64,000 nucleotides of DNA from Dysidea avara. Taxonomy: Eukaryota; Porifera; Demospongiae; Dictyoceratida; Dysideidae. Made by a program: the position numbers and the translations under genes. The stretch covers positions 49,918,900 through 49,982,899 of the forward strand of contig NC_089274.1 in NCBI RefSeq assembly GCF_963678975.1. The letters are read 5' to 3'. Below the pieces are notes generated by a model that made no database searches, had not been told where the DNA came from, and was given only the letters and a program-made list of their open reading frames with translations. Below, piece by piece: positions 21,400 to 33,709 of this stretch (positions are counted from its first letter, which is position 1; each line of letters begins with the position of its first letter).

Positions 21400-21812
21400 T
21401 TTACGGTTTTGTCTTGCCAGGGATCCAGCTACCTGTGTTTCAGGTAGTTTTTCAGCTAGTTTTCAGCTAGTGGTGGCATGGGGCCAACTGCTACCACAGT
21501 ATACAAGAAGTTAGCTTCCATGTTGGCAGACAAATGGGATATGAACTATAGTAAATGTTTGTTTTGGTTGAGATGTAGGCTTTGCTTCTCACTGTTAAGG
21601 TCTGCCATCATGTCCCTGAGGGGACATCGATCTTCTATACATCGTTCCATACCTGCTTGCGTTGATCTGGCCTATTCCGAAGGCAGGCTCAATGCTGATG
21701 CCCTCGTGTAGTTTATTTAACTGTCGCTGGTGTTATCCAGCTGTCCAGCACTTGACAGCCAGTGCTGGGATGGTGGCAAGGGCATTCCATCTAGCCCAGG
21801 AAAAAAAAAGGT
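21400..21812 (+). mobile_element. 5'-truncated retroelement, RT C-terminal end
   Basis: A frame at 21472-21711 reads GGMGPTATTVYKKLASMLAD, then WLRCRLCFSLLRSAIMSLRG and HRSSIHRS, a conserved C-terminal block of a non-LTR-type retroelement common in basal metazoans. It ends with a stop at 21711. The following 3' region, with CCAGCACTTG, ATCTAGCCCAGG and an A run at about 21800, resembles 21260-21330. That suggests two tandem 3' ends. Confidence 0.7.
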
Positions 21813-22098
21813 AGTTGTGTATCCCAGAATCTAGGCCCCCCTTACCTTGTATATAGCTATTCCTGTATGTTGTCATTATCATGACGTTCACTACTACTAC
21901 TAGTAATTTGTATTTCATAAGTGATGAAATATTTTGTAATTCTGTAATTACGTTGCTAAGCACTACTATAATTAAGGAGGCATACCTTGAACCTCGCCTT
22001 GAACAAAACGCTTTAACCCACTAATAATGCACAGAAGTATCTTCTTGACTGTTTTATAGTTCGTATATAACGCAAATTCTCCTTATAAAAACCGGTAC

Positions 22099-23536
22099 TA
22101 GTCTGGCAGCGCCCGCCCCTTCGCTTTTAGAGTAAGGATCTGGTAACCATAGTATATGGTACTTATTATTATTTTATTATTATCAATTTTGTCAAAATGA
22201 CAGGGTTGTACAGAAGGACAAGCCTGCAAATGTACTCCCCACAATTAAACATATATACAGTAACATTAATTGCACATGAATACAATGACTAAGACGAGAC
22301 AGATAGCTAATAACAGAGCAATACACAATGGGTGTAACTAATCACTGGACTGGACTACTGAACTGGACTACTGGACTGGAACACTGGACTGACATATTTT
22401 TGGTTTTTACACATTCTGAGGTTGGTTTTATTGAGTCTAGCTAGCCAAGGGTCTTCAAAAAACTTGCAGCCTGCTACAGGAGTAAGCAAAAACTGACTTC
22501 TCACTACTTGTTATGCTCTACAGCATTTATACACTTCTTAGTATTGTGTTTTGGAGATTGTAATATATAGCAGTAGCTAACCAAAAATCATTTTACTATA
22601 TTTGTACTACCTATGATACACTGTATCCTTGAACTAAATAGCTCAGACCCCTGGGACACAACCTATCCTTCGTAAGACAATCTATTGTAGCTAAATTCAT
22701 TCCTACATGCAATATACAAACTCATTGCACAACTGTAGGGTTTTTCTGCTATCATGATCAGTTCTTACATGTGCTGGTTGGCATACTATAATATGTGACC
22801 AAATTTATTAGCATTGTACAAGCTTGCTACTACTTCCAATTGGTTAACCATAACTAGCACATTCCCTACAGTATACTGATAAGGAGTATAGGTATATGTA
22901 CTGTAGAAGAACATAATAAATAGAAGTGAAATCACTAGAAGTCAGTTTTTGCTTACTCCACTCCCCATACTCATCATTTTAGTAGCAGACTGCAAGTTTT
23001 CTGAAGGCCCTTGGCTAGCAGGAATCAATAAACCAACCTCAGAATGTGTAAAAACTAAAAATATGTCAGTCCAGTAGTTCAGTCAAGTGTTCCAGTCCAG
23101 TAGTCCAGTCCAGTGATTAGTTACACCCATACACAACAGGACAAAAACTAGAAAATTATTTGAATAGAAATTGGCGAACTTGTGCTACTGGAATTCAAAT
23201 GTGGTTTCAAATTGCGCGTGACGTAATAATTTACCTGTTTTCAGGCTGTTGTAACTCGGCGAAGAAAGCACAAAACTTAATACTTCTCAACGTAGGTCTA
23301 CGGCGTGTGTATCTCAGAGTCTTGCTCGGAGAGTATCAGCTGCTTTCCAACTATTCCGAATTCGGTAACTATGGTTATTGTGTTATTCATGGCACAAAGT
23401 ACACATTTTATGTCACAAATGCTTAGATACTGCGATTTGATTGGCTCTACCACTATAGTGGTAGTAGCACAAGTACCATATACTACGATTACCAGACCCT
23501 TACTCTAAAAGCGAAAGGGTGGGCGCTGCCAGACTA
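22099..23536. mobile_element. 1.44-kb DNA element with about 70-bp inverted ends
   Basis: The left end TAGTCTGGCAGCGCCCGCCC continues with TTCGCTTTTAGAGTAAGG and ATAGTATATGGTACTT. The right end is its inverse with few mismatches. A second inverted-repeat element (22329-23129) lies inside. No transposase was recognised in the remaining interior. Confidence 0.85.
22322..23136. mobile_element. 801-bp long-arm foldback nested in the 22.1-23.5 kb element
   Basis: The element at 22329-23129 starts TGGGTGTAACTAATCACTGG and ends with the inverse. The arms extend about 170 bp and include ACTGGACTGGA repeats and TTTTTACACATTCTGAGGTT. A 7-bp duplication, TACACAA, flanks it (22322-22328 and 23130-23136). 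No coding region. Confidence 0.85.
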
Positions 23537-23769
23537 AACCAGCACATATTAACTGCAAAGCTTACCTGCCCAGAAGTTTAATACAGCTGTACAGACTCTA
23601 TGTGGCCTTTATTTATCACATAAAGGCTGTCTCTAGCGAACAATATTTTGCTCATGTGGCTGCGGAAAGACAAACAAATTACAAACATACAAACAAGAGT
23701 TCATAATAATATACTGAGGAGAGTATCCTACTCTCATATATCCCTATGATAGGGTCCGCAAACCGATTT

Positions 23770-25150
23770 ACAAATTCCATTGTACATCATAGCATACCAT
23801 TGCTATATAGTTCCACCATGAAACCAGAAGCACGATTGTTGTCTTCACAGAAATATTGAATTTTATATCTCACGAAATGTAAAATTTATTTTTTAAATTT
23901 CGTGCTTCACACAGATTACCGGATGAAGCTTGCTATTTAGCCAGATCTTATCTAGAGTTGTTGTAGTTAAAAAGTACACGCAGCAATAAGCAAATGATTT
24001 GCTACATTCCCAGCACAGGGCTGCTTTCTTTCAAAAATCACATAACGAAGCACGATGTTTCAAATTCAAGCTGCCCTACCAGCCAAGACAAGTAAAGCCA
24101 AATATTCTTCACAGTATTCTGATACGGTGTTGGGTGCATAGTCTGTCTATGCTGTTAGTCTGGAAAGGATCTGAGACTTCTCACCATCTGGGTGACGAGC
24201 GTCAAAATTTTCGTGCTTTATTTCACAGGATTCTCTCAATGATGCAGAAGTCTCTTCCAGCACATCTGATGCCGCACTGATCACTTAATTTTGTTTAGAA
24301 TGATGCTAAAAGATGGATCAAAATGTTTGGCAGTAGTACCAATCGTTGTTTCTGTGATTTCATGTGATGTAGTATTCCAGCAGCTCGCCAGGAGCCCCAT
24401 CTAGCTCGATTCGAAAACTTGCTTTTTTCAGTTTATTTTTGAATATTTTGCAACATAATGGTGCTGTAGGGTGATCTAGTAAAGATTTGAAGCCACTGTG
24501 GAGCATAAGAGGTGAAGTCAGTTTTGGACGATTTAGTTGCCTCCTGTGGTCTAGAGCTTCGAATGACACGTGGAGGGTATCGATGAAATAATAATTGATA
24601 ACCACTGGCACCGACTGTCCAGGGACATCTTTTGCCATCGAGTCTGTCATTGATGGGTATTGTGGCTGCAGAAGCGTTGGAAATGACTAGAAGGTACAAT
24701 CTAATTCCCAAATGTTGCAGAAAATTTTGATGCTCGCCACCCAGATGGGGAGAAGTCTCAGATTCTTTCCAGACTTACAGCATAGACAGACTATGCACCC
24801 AACCTTATCACAGTACTGTGGAGAATGTTTGGCTTTCTTGTCTTGGTTAAGGTAGGGCAGCTTGAATTCGAAAGTTCGTGTTTCGTTTTGTAATTCTTAA
24901 AAGAAAGCAGCCCTGTGCCGCGAATGTAGCAAATCATTCGCTTACTGCTCTGTGTACTTTTAACTACAACAACTCTAGATATGATTTGACTAAGTAGCAA
25001 GTTTCATCCGGTCGTTGGTGTGGAGCACGAGATTTTAATAATACATTTTGCATCTCGTGAGATACAAAACGGCAATATTTCTGTGAAGACAACAATCGTG
25101 CATCTAGTTTCATGGTGGGTCTAGCAATGGTATACTACGATGAATATCCC
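23770..25150. mobile_element. Foldback element with about 400-bp inverted arms
   Basis: The left arm (about 23790-24205) and right arm (about 24725-25140) are reverse complements at high identity. Shared landmarks are CGATTGTTGTCTTCACAGAA, CTAGAGTTGTTGTAGTTAAA, GCACAGGGCTGCTTTCTTT and GGTGCATAGTCTGTCTATGC. The 520-bp spacer has small minus-strand frames (up to about 95 codons) without known domains. Class unknown. Confidence 0.85.
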
Positions 25151-25690
25151 ACATTGGTAAGGGGATTGATTTGTAAAAGTATTGGAGTCATTGGACTCAC
25201 GTGAGATGATTCCAATATTAATCCCTGGTACTAGTCTGTATATCTATGCTTCGGCTGGCTGTGGGTGTGTGCCTAATTTTAAAAAAGAAGCGTAATGGCC
25301 GCCTCTCTTTCTGTTATGTAATTGATTGTTGGGATGTACATTCTGACGTAAAATTCATTTGGTGCCATTTAGTGTGGTAGCCACTGGAAGTTTAGGGATT
25401 AAATGTCCACTAGTATATCTGCCGGTATGGACAACCTTCCTTCCTTCTTCTTCCTTCTTTCTCTACTTTTTTCTTTGATCCCTTAAAATTCCTAATTTTC
25501 CTTCTATTCTAATTATGTTCACCAGCGAAGAAGAAATAGCTATGCATTGCTAGCTTGTGAGTGATTTCACCGTTTTACCCACTTAATAAATGTATGACTT
25601 GCCTGCCTTACAATAGATGCTATGATCTCACACATATTAACTGACCTACTGATCAGTGAAGGTTACAGTAATTGTGTCATTGTTAGATGC
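25151..25690. other. Upstream region of the RUN-domain gene
   Basis: It holds a pyrimidine-rich stretch at about 25435-25510 (CCTTCCTTCTTCTTCCTTC), and no gene. The promoter of the downstream gene probably lies here; no specific element could be assigned. Confidence 0.4.
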
Positions 25691-28600
25691 ATGGCTGCAC
25701 GAAGTAGTGTACTAATGAAATCCCTGAAGGATTGTAGCTGTGGGAAGATCCTGGAGGAACTTAAATGTTAGTGATATACAAATGGCTGCCATTTCTTACC
25801 GGCCCTTCATAGCTGTTGTGACACTACTGCAACAGTCAACACAACCAATTGAAGATGACAATGATCATTTGGCACCATTTTGTGAACTACTAGAAGCGGC
25901 CTTCACCAAGGGACTGAAGTGTAAGGGTTACCTTAGGGGTAGCAGTGTATGTGTGTGTTCTCTGCAGCTCCTAATTCAATGTTTGGTTTAAACAAGGAGA
26001 GTTACTGGAATTGGATTGTGTCGCTGGACCAGTATTACTTCAATAACAAGTGAGCCAGTAACTTGTGAGGGGCATAACTAATTGTCATGGCTACAGGCAC
26101 AACCCAGTGCTACAGAGGACCATTGAAGAAGTGTCATCATGTTTACAGGTGCATGGATCAATTGGTCGTGGCAGGTGCTTCATACGTTCTGCCCTCAACA
26201 CCAAGATAATATCTGTTCCAGTTGAACAGCTAGTCAAGAACCACAAGCTAACTTATGTGAGTGTTGATCCAGTTGCTATAGCAACATGATGCTATATACT
26301 ACTAGTTCTGGTACGGGACGGACTCCATTATTAATCAAGAGGAGTATAAGAGTATGGTGTTACCGTGGTGATGATGATGTCATCATGATGTGGCTTATAG
26401 GATCATTGATGTCCATCTTGTTTGAAGTGACTGCAGTTGACTTCTGTCTCAACCAGCAACATTCCAGCTTCCTGGATGAGACCTGGATCATACCAGTAAT
26501 GAAACTTACATCATATAAGTTGTTCTTCGCATATGTTAATATTTTGCTACTGTTGGTAGCTGAATACAACAGCAGCTTGTAAAGTTGGTAACTAGTTAAT
26601 ATAGTTGTCTGGTGAGCTATACATTCAATTAATAAGAAACACTCGATATTTTGTGAGAGCCAGTTTTGTGACCTTTGCTAACACGTGGTCTTGTTGTAGT
26701 CATTTCAGAGAGTTGTGTTGCCACCACTGAAGACGCTTGACCTGCAAGTTTGGTGGGTACATTAATGACAACATCACTGTTGCTATGGTTACATTATAGT
26801 CATGTAGACCAACGTATTCTTGTAGTTGCCATAGAGAAGGGATGCTTAGCTCAACAGGTATGAGTAATAACCATTACAATGTGTTGTCATGTTAACATTT
26901 AGGGAGGTGTGGCACCTGGTGACATCATTGATGAGTTTGGAGGGCACTTACTACACAACCCTCCTAAGGGCAAGGTAATTTCCCTTTCCTTATCATAACA
27001 ATTAACACCCATCACTTCATGTACAGCTGTTGAAGATATTAAGAAGTTGTTCGAGTGGAATAGCTCTACAACTTGTGAAGCACAAGCTCCCAAGTGGAGA
27101 CATCTTCCCTCCGATTCATCGCAGGAAGTTGTTGTACGAGAGCAGCATCAAGCAGAATAAAGGGAGTGGCTCACAGCAGCAAATTGGGCGGAGCAAGTTA
27201 GCAAGATTGTTTTCAGCCAGTACTAGCTACCCCAGCAGGTGGGCGTGGCTGTAATAACTAGTGGGCGTGGCTGTGACTTACATTACAGCACACAGCAGAA
27301 CCTTGTCTATCTCGGGAGGGTAGATAACATCAAACAGAGCAAGGTAATGTCCAGATTACTTGTGAATCAGAGGTAGTTGTCCCTTTGTAGTTGTGCTCTG
27401 GGTGGTTGATCCCTGGGTGGTTGGGCACTACTGACCCTTTCACAGTTTCACACCACTTGCATCTTACTTTGTTGGACAGCACTCGCATGTAAAAGGTTAT
27501 TGTCTTCATGCCAGGAAACAATACCAAGGCATTAATTTTCTGTAGCAACACTTTCTTGAAGGAACATAAGCATAGACATTATAAGTTATAATATAAAACT
27601 GTCTGGATCTACTATATTGCTTCAAGTTACGACCCCCTGGAATTTTTATTTTTGAAAAGGTCATAAAATTCTTTCCACTTCACTGTATATCACTAAATCA
27701 CAAGTTGTTCATTACATGTATTGAAATGAGCTGTTCTACTGCTCTATACATCCATTGATTAAATAAAGTGGGGCCAGGTATTTATGCAGAACCATACCAT
27801 GGTTGTTCTATTAGAAGTACATCTTACATGAAACTTTGAAAAGGACAAAAACAGTGGCCGGAACATTGGCTATGCTAAGAGTGAGACTGCAGTATCAAAC
27901 AGTATGATAGTAGTGTTTAGTAGAGTTCTCTCCTAAAGTGACGATGGGTGGTGCTAGAAACAGTCCATCATGGAAATGTGTCTATATCCGGCTGTTATCA
28001 CTGTATTTGATGTTGAATGGAGTAAGATTATTTTGTAAAGGTGATTTTTGCCACTTTTAAAAAAAATCATCAAGATCTCTTCACTGCCTGGCCACAGTCA
28101 CAAGCTAGAGCACGGCCACCATTTTACGCCACAACAATGAAGTCACGAGTGGGATGTGCTTTTTGTGGTTCCATCGAATGTCTGCCTTCAGTGTTTTGCC
28201 ATTCATATTTTATCTTTATAATTGAATGGTTGTCTTCTTCTTCATGCCAGGAAACTATACTGTATCAACACTTTCCTTGAAGGAACATATTTAGATGTCT
28301 TGTAAACTATTTGAGGTGGTTAATGGACTGTGGCATATAGTGTAGCAACTGGCAAGGCTTATAAAATTATTGTGATGGCCAATGATTCGAACAGACCACC
28401 ACACCTCTAATAATCAGTGCTGAGGCCATGCCCCTCAACAATCTAGCTACAGAGAACAACAAGGTATTGCACCACGCCCCCTAGAATTTACTGCGTAGCT
28501 GAGTAGCAAGATCGAGATACTCTAATACAGCAGTCACATCCACACATGTAGTTTCAGTGACATCACATATCAACACCAGGTCACACCGCTATAAAGTCTG

Positions 28601-31600
28601 TAGTGTATGCTTTAATCTGAACAAAACTCTGCATGATGACAGTAGCTATGAGGTACTTGGCATTGTAGCAAAGTGGTCTAAATTGGTTTCACCATCTTTT
28701 CAATGCCAAATTAGGGAATTGCCTCATTGCTACCATCATCCCTTGTTTTGTTACTTTTTATCATATTCACAAGACTTGCTTGTATTGTGTTGGGATAGGT
28801 TTGTGAGGGTTCTGGGACACAAATGGATATACTACCAATTCACACATTAGAATACTTGGTATTGATACTGAGGTGTTGGGGTTGAACTGTGAGATCATGT
28901 GATGTGTGATGATCAACCTCTGCTTGTGAATGCAATTCTGCACACCTGATTGGCCACACGCATGATCTGTGTTTTTTACAAACAAGCTCCTTGTAATAAC
29001 ACAACCAATATACTGGCTACTTTAGATCGTTATACAATGCCAGGAGCATGCTCACACATTGTGTAAACATTTACGTGAATCACATTTACAGATTACATGT
29101 ACAAATTGTTCAATTGCATTTTTCACAAGCAACCTGAAATTCCCAGTTTAATAACTGTATGTTGTATGTCTCCATGCCGACTGCATCATGTGATTATGTA
29201 CCTACTAGCCATCAGATCATGTGATCAACAGTGCTGTTGACAAGTTGCTCAAGGAGAGTACCAATAAGCCACAGGTGGGTGGTACCCTTTAGACATGTGA
29301 TCATAGTGTGACCCCTGCAGCCGATGGTGTTAAAACTAAACAGTTTTCAGAGTATTTCATTATTTGATGATAAGGAGCGTTCTGTGAGTTGTCATTATGA
29401 GCTGCTGTCCATTATAACATGGTCCTAGTTGTTTGCTAGTTTTGTGTACAGTGAGATCTGCTCCTGTGCTGTGTCTACACACCATCCAACCTGTATTGGA
29501 CTATTAACTGGGTAAGGGGTGACTATTAACTGGGTAGGGGGGTGATTAGTAACTGGGTAAGGGGTGTGACCCATTGCATCATTCACATAGTGTTGCTACA
29601 GTAGTTACACAAGTAGTATACAAATGCAACTACAAATATGGGCTCAAGATACACAGTATTAAACCCATGCCAGCCCAACAAGCTGGCATGCCACACCAGT
29701 GTGTTGTTAACAGGATCAATAATATTGCAATTTTTACCATATGTAGCTTTTATGTTGTCTTTACGGAATGAGATGATATTTTTGTGTAATGCCTTCCACC
29801 TCAGTAGTCCGATCACCCAGAGATGTGAGCCCTCCAGGTATGTTACAAGGCCAATTTTGGAAATTATTGGACAGCCTAAAAATTGCCAATTTTGGCTACT
29901 TCTTGCAAACAAAAGTTACCACTTTTGGCAACTTTATAAAGCAGTGTAATGCCAAGCTATAGGACTGCTAAGAATTTGCCAGTTTTGGCAAGTTTTGGTA
30001 ACTAAGTTTCTATCTAACTTTGGCAACTTTTGGAAACCATCAAAAGTTGCCAAGCCTGAAACTGCTGATGGTTTCCAAATTTGGCAGTTTAAGATGGTGC
30101 TCAAAACTACCAATTCTGGCAATAAATGTACTCTTTTTTATGAAGACCAATGAATAAATCAATTGTGGGATCTAGTTTGCAAAAATGGCAAAATTTGATG
30201 CCCACTATTGGACTGTTCATGCATACTAAAATTACCACTTCTGGCAATTTCTTGCAAATAAAAGTTTCCACATTTGGCAACTTGTAAAAGTTGCAAAACT
30301 ATTGTATTGCTTACAAATTGCCAGTTTCGGCACTTTTCTGAGGTTTCCACTTTAGGCTACTTTTGGAAGAGCCAAAAGTTGCCCCAAAACTGAAAACTAT
30401 AGTCCAAATTTGGTAGCTTGAACATCCACAAACTGTGCTTGTACCTATCCATTCTGCATTCCGGCAATACAACTCAATTTTAACTAAGAAAATTGAGAAC
30501 TTGGACTTAATTGGCAACTGGATTAGCAGATTTTGTGATCTAGTTCACCAAAAAGATGGTGAAAGGTTTGACTCAATATTAAGTTAGCAGCTTTGTGAAC
30601 TTTAACACTGTAATGCTCACTTTCATGCTTAATACCGGTAAACTGTAAGTGTCAAAGTTTCCAAAACTGGCAACTTTTAGACTGTTGTTATAATTGCCAA
30701 AAACAGCAGCTACTGCACACGCTTTTATAAAATTGTCATTTTTGGCAATTCTAAGAATTTGTCACACAAACTTACCAATTGTGGATAACCGAATCCCACA
30801 ATCAAACTCTCTATCATCTTTTATAAAAGAAAGTACATTTATTGCCAAGTTTGGATACTTTTGAGCATCATTTGTGGTTACTCAAAGAAACACAAAAGTT
30901 GCCAATATTGGCAATTTTGGGTTGCCTGAAGTTGCCAACTTTCGGCGGCCTGAAGTTGCCAATATTGGCAATTTTGGGTTGCCTGAAGTTGCCAACATAG
31001 TCAACTTTGGGTGGCCTGAAGTTTTGGGTGGCCTGAAGGTGCCAATATTGGCAACTTTGGGTTGCTGAAAGTTGCCAATTTTGGCAACTTTTAGGCTGTC
31101 CAATTGTTGCCATAACCAGCTTGTAACATACCTCCTCAATCACTTGTTTTCTCTCCTTTTTCTCTTGTTTTCTCTCCTACCATTGACCTTCACTACATTA
31201 GTATAACAATGAAACAAAAGCACTGTGAATTAGTTCTGCAGGTTAGTTTGCAAAATGGTAGTGTTCCGCGATTAAGTAAAATAATGTATCAGTGTCCATG
31301 CCATGTAGCAAATGTCTTCATATTAATGGTGGCTGTGTGCTGCCTTTAGCCTTAATTGTGACTGTGGTCAGGCAGTGAGGCGGGCAGACCAAAATATGGG
31401 TTTTGACAAGTTTTAAAAATTCTATATCCAGCTATCTGTTTTCTTGTTTTTAACATTGTGGAGTAAGACCATTCTGTAGCCAATAAATTTTAGTGATTTT
31501 TTTAGATGCATCACTTTAGGGGGAACCAGGCTTGGGGGAACCCTACTGAACAGTACTATACTGTACTGTTTTTTTTTTGTTTTGATTCAGTAGTGGATGA

Positions 31601-31914
31601 AATTAATGTACATATAGATGCAAAGTTTTAAAGGACATGCAAGCTTAATTTACATGATTATATTATCCATATAGTGCTGGTGTCACACTGCTCAATGACA
31701 CAACTCCATCTTTCTCATGTATCGTGTTAGAGGCACCCTCCCCTGACCAGGTAGGTTGGTTAACTGTTGTGGTGATTTATAGAGGATTTTCTTTTAGGCT
31801 ATGCTGGTGTGCCAACAAATTGGTAGGTTGATATAATTATAATAATATAACATTACTACACATATATTAGCTGAAGGTTTCCAGAAGACAACTTGGTTTG
31901 TGCCTGCAAATTGA
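25691..31914 (+). CDS. RUN / PDZ-like / PTB-like adaptor protein
   Basis: Seventeen exons: 25691-25766, 25813-25920, 25968-26049, 26097-26256, 26306-26351, 26401-26495, 26700-26752, 26800-26857, 26903-26974, 27027-27238, 27289-27343, 29209-29274, 29321-29383, 29429-29511, 31675-31750, 31798-31822, 31871-31914. They join in frame to 457 aa. Residues about 1-180 look like a RUN domain (LEAAFTKGLK, YWNWIVSLDQYYF, RSALNTKIISVPVEQLV, then SSFLDETWIIP). A PDZ-like module follows (APGDIIDEFGGHLL, GIALQLVK), then a PTB/PID-like domain (LVYLGRVDN, YSEICSCAVSTHHPTCIG, ending IAEGFQKTTWFV). RUN modules usually bind small GTPases in membrane traffic. I recall uncharacterised animal proteins with this order and the same end but no trusted name. 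Most introns are 45-55 bp; two (1865 and 2163 bp) are repeat-rich. It ends 139 bp before TTLL9. Confidence 0.85.
27985..28300 (+). repeat. Dispersed repeat copy in intron
   Basis: It matches 63230-63420 and, reversed, 216-430 (GTGGGATGTGCTTTTTGTGG, CTTCTTCATGCCAGGAAACT). The end portion is also at 27490-27570. Non-coding. Confidence 0.65.
29850..31110. repeat. Intronic array of TTGGCA/TGCCAA palindromes
   Basis: About 1.25 kb is saturated with degenerate GCCAATTTTGGCAA, TTGCCAATATTGGCAA and AACTTTTGGCAAC words on both strands. The most regular part (about 30895-31090) repeats GGTTGCCTGAAGTTGCCAA. It lies in the 2163-bp intron between exons 14 and 15 of the RUN-domain gene. No reading frame is credible. 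TTGGC/GCCAA are half-sites of nuclear factor I proteins, but a function is only a guess. Confidence 0.85.
31321..31590. repeat. Dispersed repeat, partial copies
   Basis: 31430-31580 is related to 1961-2125 (TTTTCTTGTTTTTAA, GGAGTAAGACCATTCTGTA, GGGGGAACC, CTGAACAGTACTATACTGTA). 31321-31385 is related to 340-400 and 49720-49765. Intronic in the RUN-domain gene. Confidence 0.5.
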
Positions 31915-32053
31915 CTAAATTAAAAATATTTATTGTAAATATATTTGAAATACTAATTTTATTATGAAACTTTTACTCTGCGCGTTAAATAGAAATGCTT
32001 GCAAAAGGCAGTATCAGAAGTGTACCCTCAGAAGTGTGAAAGTAACGGCTTTG

Positions 32054-33415
32054 ATGGCTAGAGTTACTCGCTCGTCGCGTAGTAAAACAGGTGCTCGCCT
32101 ATACATTTCCTGGAGAATACAATAACGTCGCGTGTGTGTGCTATTAGGTGGAGCAGCGGACAAGATCAGGTTCAAGTGCGCGTTAAACAACACGATCTTA
32201 GATGTGCTGCGCTCCAAGGGCTGGCAGGAGGTGAAAGATGAAACTAATGAGTGGGATTTCTACTGGTGTGACGTGGGATGGATGAGAGAACACTTTGACC
32301 ATTGCTACATGGAGGAACATCAGAGGGTGTGTCACTTCAGGAACCATTACGAGTTGACCAAGAAGAATTTAATGGCGAAAAACTTGAGAAGATTAAAGAA
32401 GAGTCTCGAGAGGGAGTCTAAAGTGGAGGCAGCAAAGTGTGATTTCTTCCCAATGACATTTGAGCTTCCTTCAGAGTATCACATATTTGTGGAGGAGTTT
32501 AAAAGGAACCCTGGGACTATTTGGATCATGAAGCCAGCTGGGAAGGCTCAAGGCAGAGGAATCTTTTTGTTCCGTAGACTAAAAGATATCACAGATTGGA
32601 AGAAGGAAGATCCTTTCAGTACAGCTCGTCGTGACCAAACTGACCAACAGACAGAGAAAGAACCTCCAGAGACTTATGTTGTACAGAGGTACATTGATAA
32701 TCCATATCTTATTGGGGGGAAAAAGTTTGATATTCGTGTTTACGTGCTAGTGACATCTTATTCTCCTCTGAAGGTGTGGTTGTATCGTAGTGGATTTGCT
32801 CGTTTCTCAAATACTCGTTATTCACTGGACTCAATTTCTGACTCATACGTACATTTAACTAATGTAGCCATCCAAAAGACAGCTCCAGATTATGATGCAG
32901 AGAAGGGATGCAAGTGGTCCCTACAAGAACTGCGTGCTTACCTGTGTGCTAGACATGGCCAGGAAGTGGTTGAACAGATCTACCAACAACTTGATGAGAT
33001 ATTTATCAAGAGCTTACAAAGTGTTCAAAAGATAATTATCAATGACAAACATTGTTTTGAGTTGTATGGGTTTGATATAATGTTTGACGACCAGTTAAAG
33101 CCATGGATCATTGAAGTGAACGCCTCTCCGTCACTTACAGCTAGTAGTCCTACAGATTATGAGCTCAAGTTTGGATTACTGGAGGATATGCTTCATGTTG
33201 TGGACATGGAAGGAAGGTTGACAGGCAACGAGAAGAGAATTGGCAGTTTTGACCTAATATGGCAGGATGGTCCAGTACCAGCTGATGAAATAGGACTACA
33301 TTGTGGACAACCATTGACCTTCACTACTAACAGTTTCCTTGGTTGCCACAACAACCGGGTAGAACAATTAAAACACTTGTTTAAATTATCTCCTTCTAAT
33401 AAATGTTTATTGTGA
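32054..33415 (+). CDS. TTLL9: Tubulin polyglutamylase TTLL9
   Basis: Two exons, 32054-32090 and 32148-33415, give 434 aa, close to the about 439 aa of vertebrate TTLL9. The enzyme adds glutamate chains to axonemal tubulin, affecting ciliary beating. The ATP-grasp landmarks are present: [58 protein letters not shown] and [11 protein letters not shown] with the metal-binding E and N. The family blocks [11 protein letters not shown] and [20 protein letters not shown] also match. The start was chosen at ATG 32054 because the 57-bp intron (GTGCTC to ATTAG) restores frame; the only other in-frame start is a GTG inside that intron. A 1268-bp uninterrupted exon is odd beside its intron-dense neighbours. 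An AATAAA lies inside the last codons (33398-33403). Confidence 0.96.
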
Positions 33416-33454
33416 AATCTTATCAGTCATTTACATAATACACACGAACAACTG

Positions 33455-33709
33455 TCATAGTATTAGACATCCTCCTTTACTGACGAAGGGGTTGTCGCTG
33501 CTTGGTATTCCATTTACCAACGGGTCCGGGTGGCCTAGAACGTAGTCCTTCAAACTACACGGGCGATAACTGACGAATGAAAATGTATACTCGATCAATG
33601 CTTACTCTTGGGATACGTCTGAGACGTTACTCCTTTGAATACTCAGTTCTTTCCTTAGCTGGTCCGTTGTCATTTGTAGCTTGTCGATTTGTCCGTTCAT
33701 CTGAGCCAT
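33455..33709 (-). CDS. G-protein gamma subunit, paralog a
   Basis: Two exons, 33709-33606 and 33554-33455, encode 67 aa: MAQMNGQIDKLQ, a coiled-coil helix, then DPLVNGIPSSDNPFVSKGG and the C-terminal CaaX box CLIL. The final Leu predicts geranylgeranylation. The NPF block and overall length are standard for G-gamma, which pairs with G-beta at the membrane in GPCR signalling. The intron is 51 bp and lies in phase 2. The exon lengths (104 and 100 bp) are identical to the neighbour at 34599-34851. The stop codon is 39 bp from that of TTLL9, convergent. Confidence 0.93.

Noticed and set aside
32132-32147. TTLL9 starting at GTG 32132
   Set aside because: Not an ATG and lies within a 57-bp intron; an upstream ATG exon at 32054 restores the frame.
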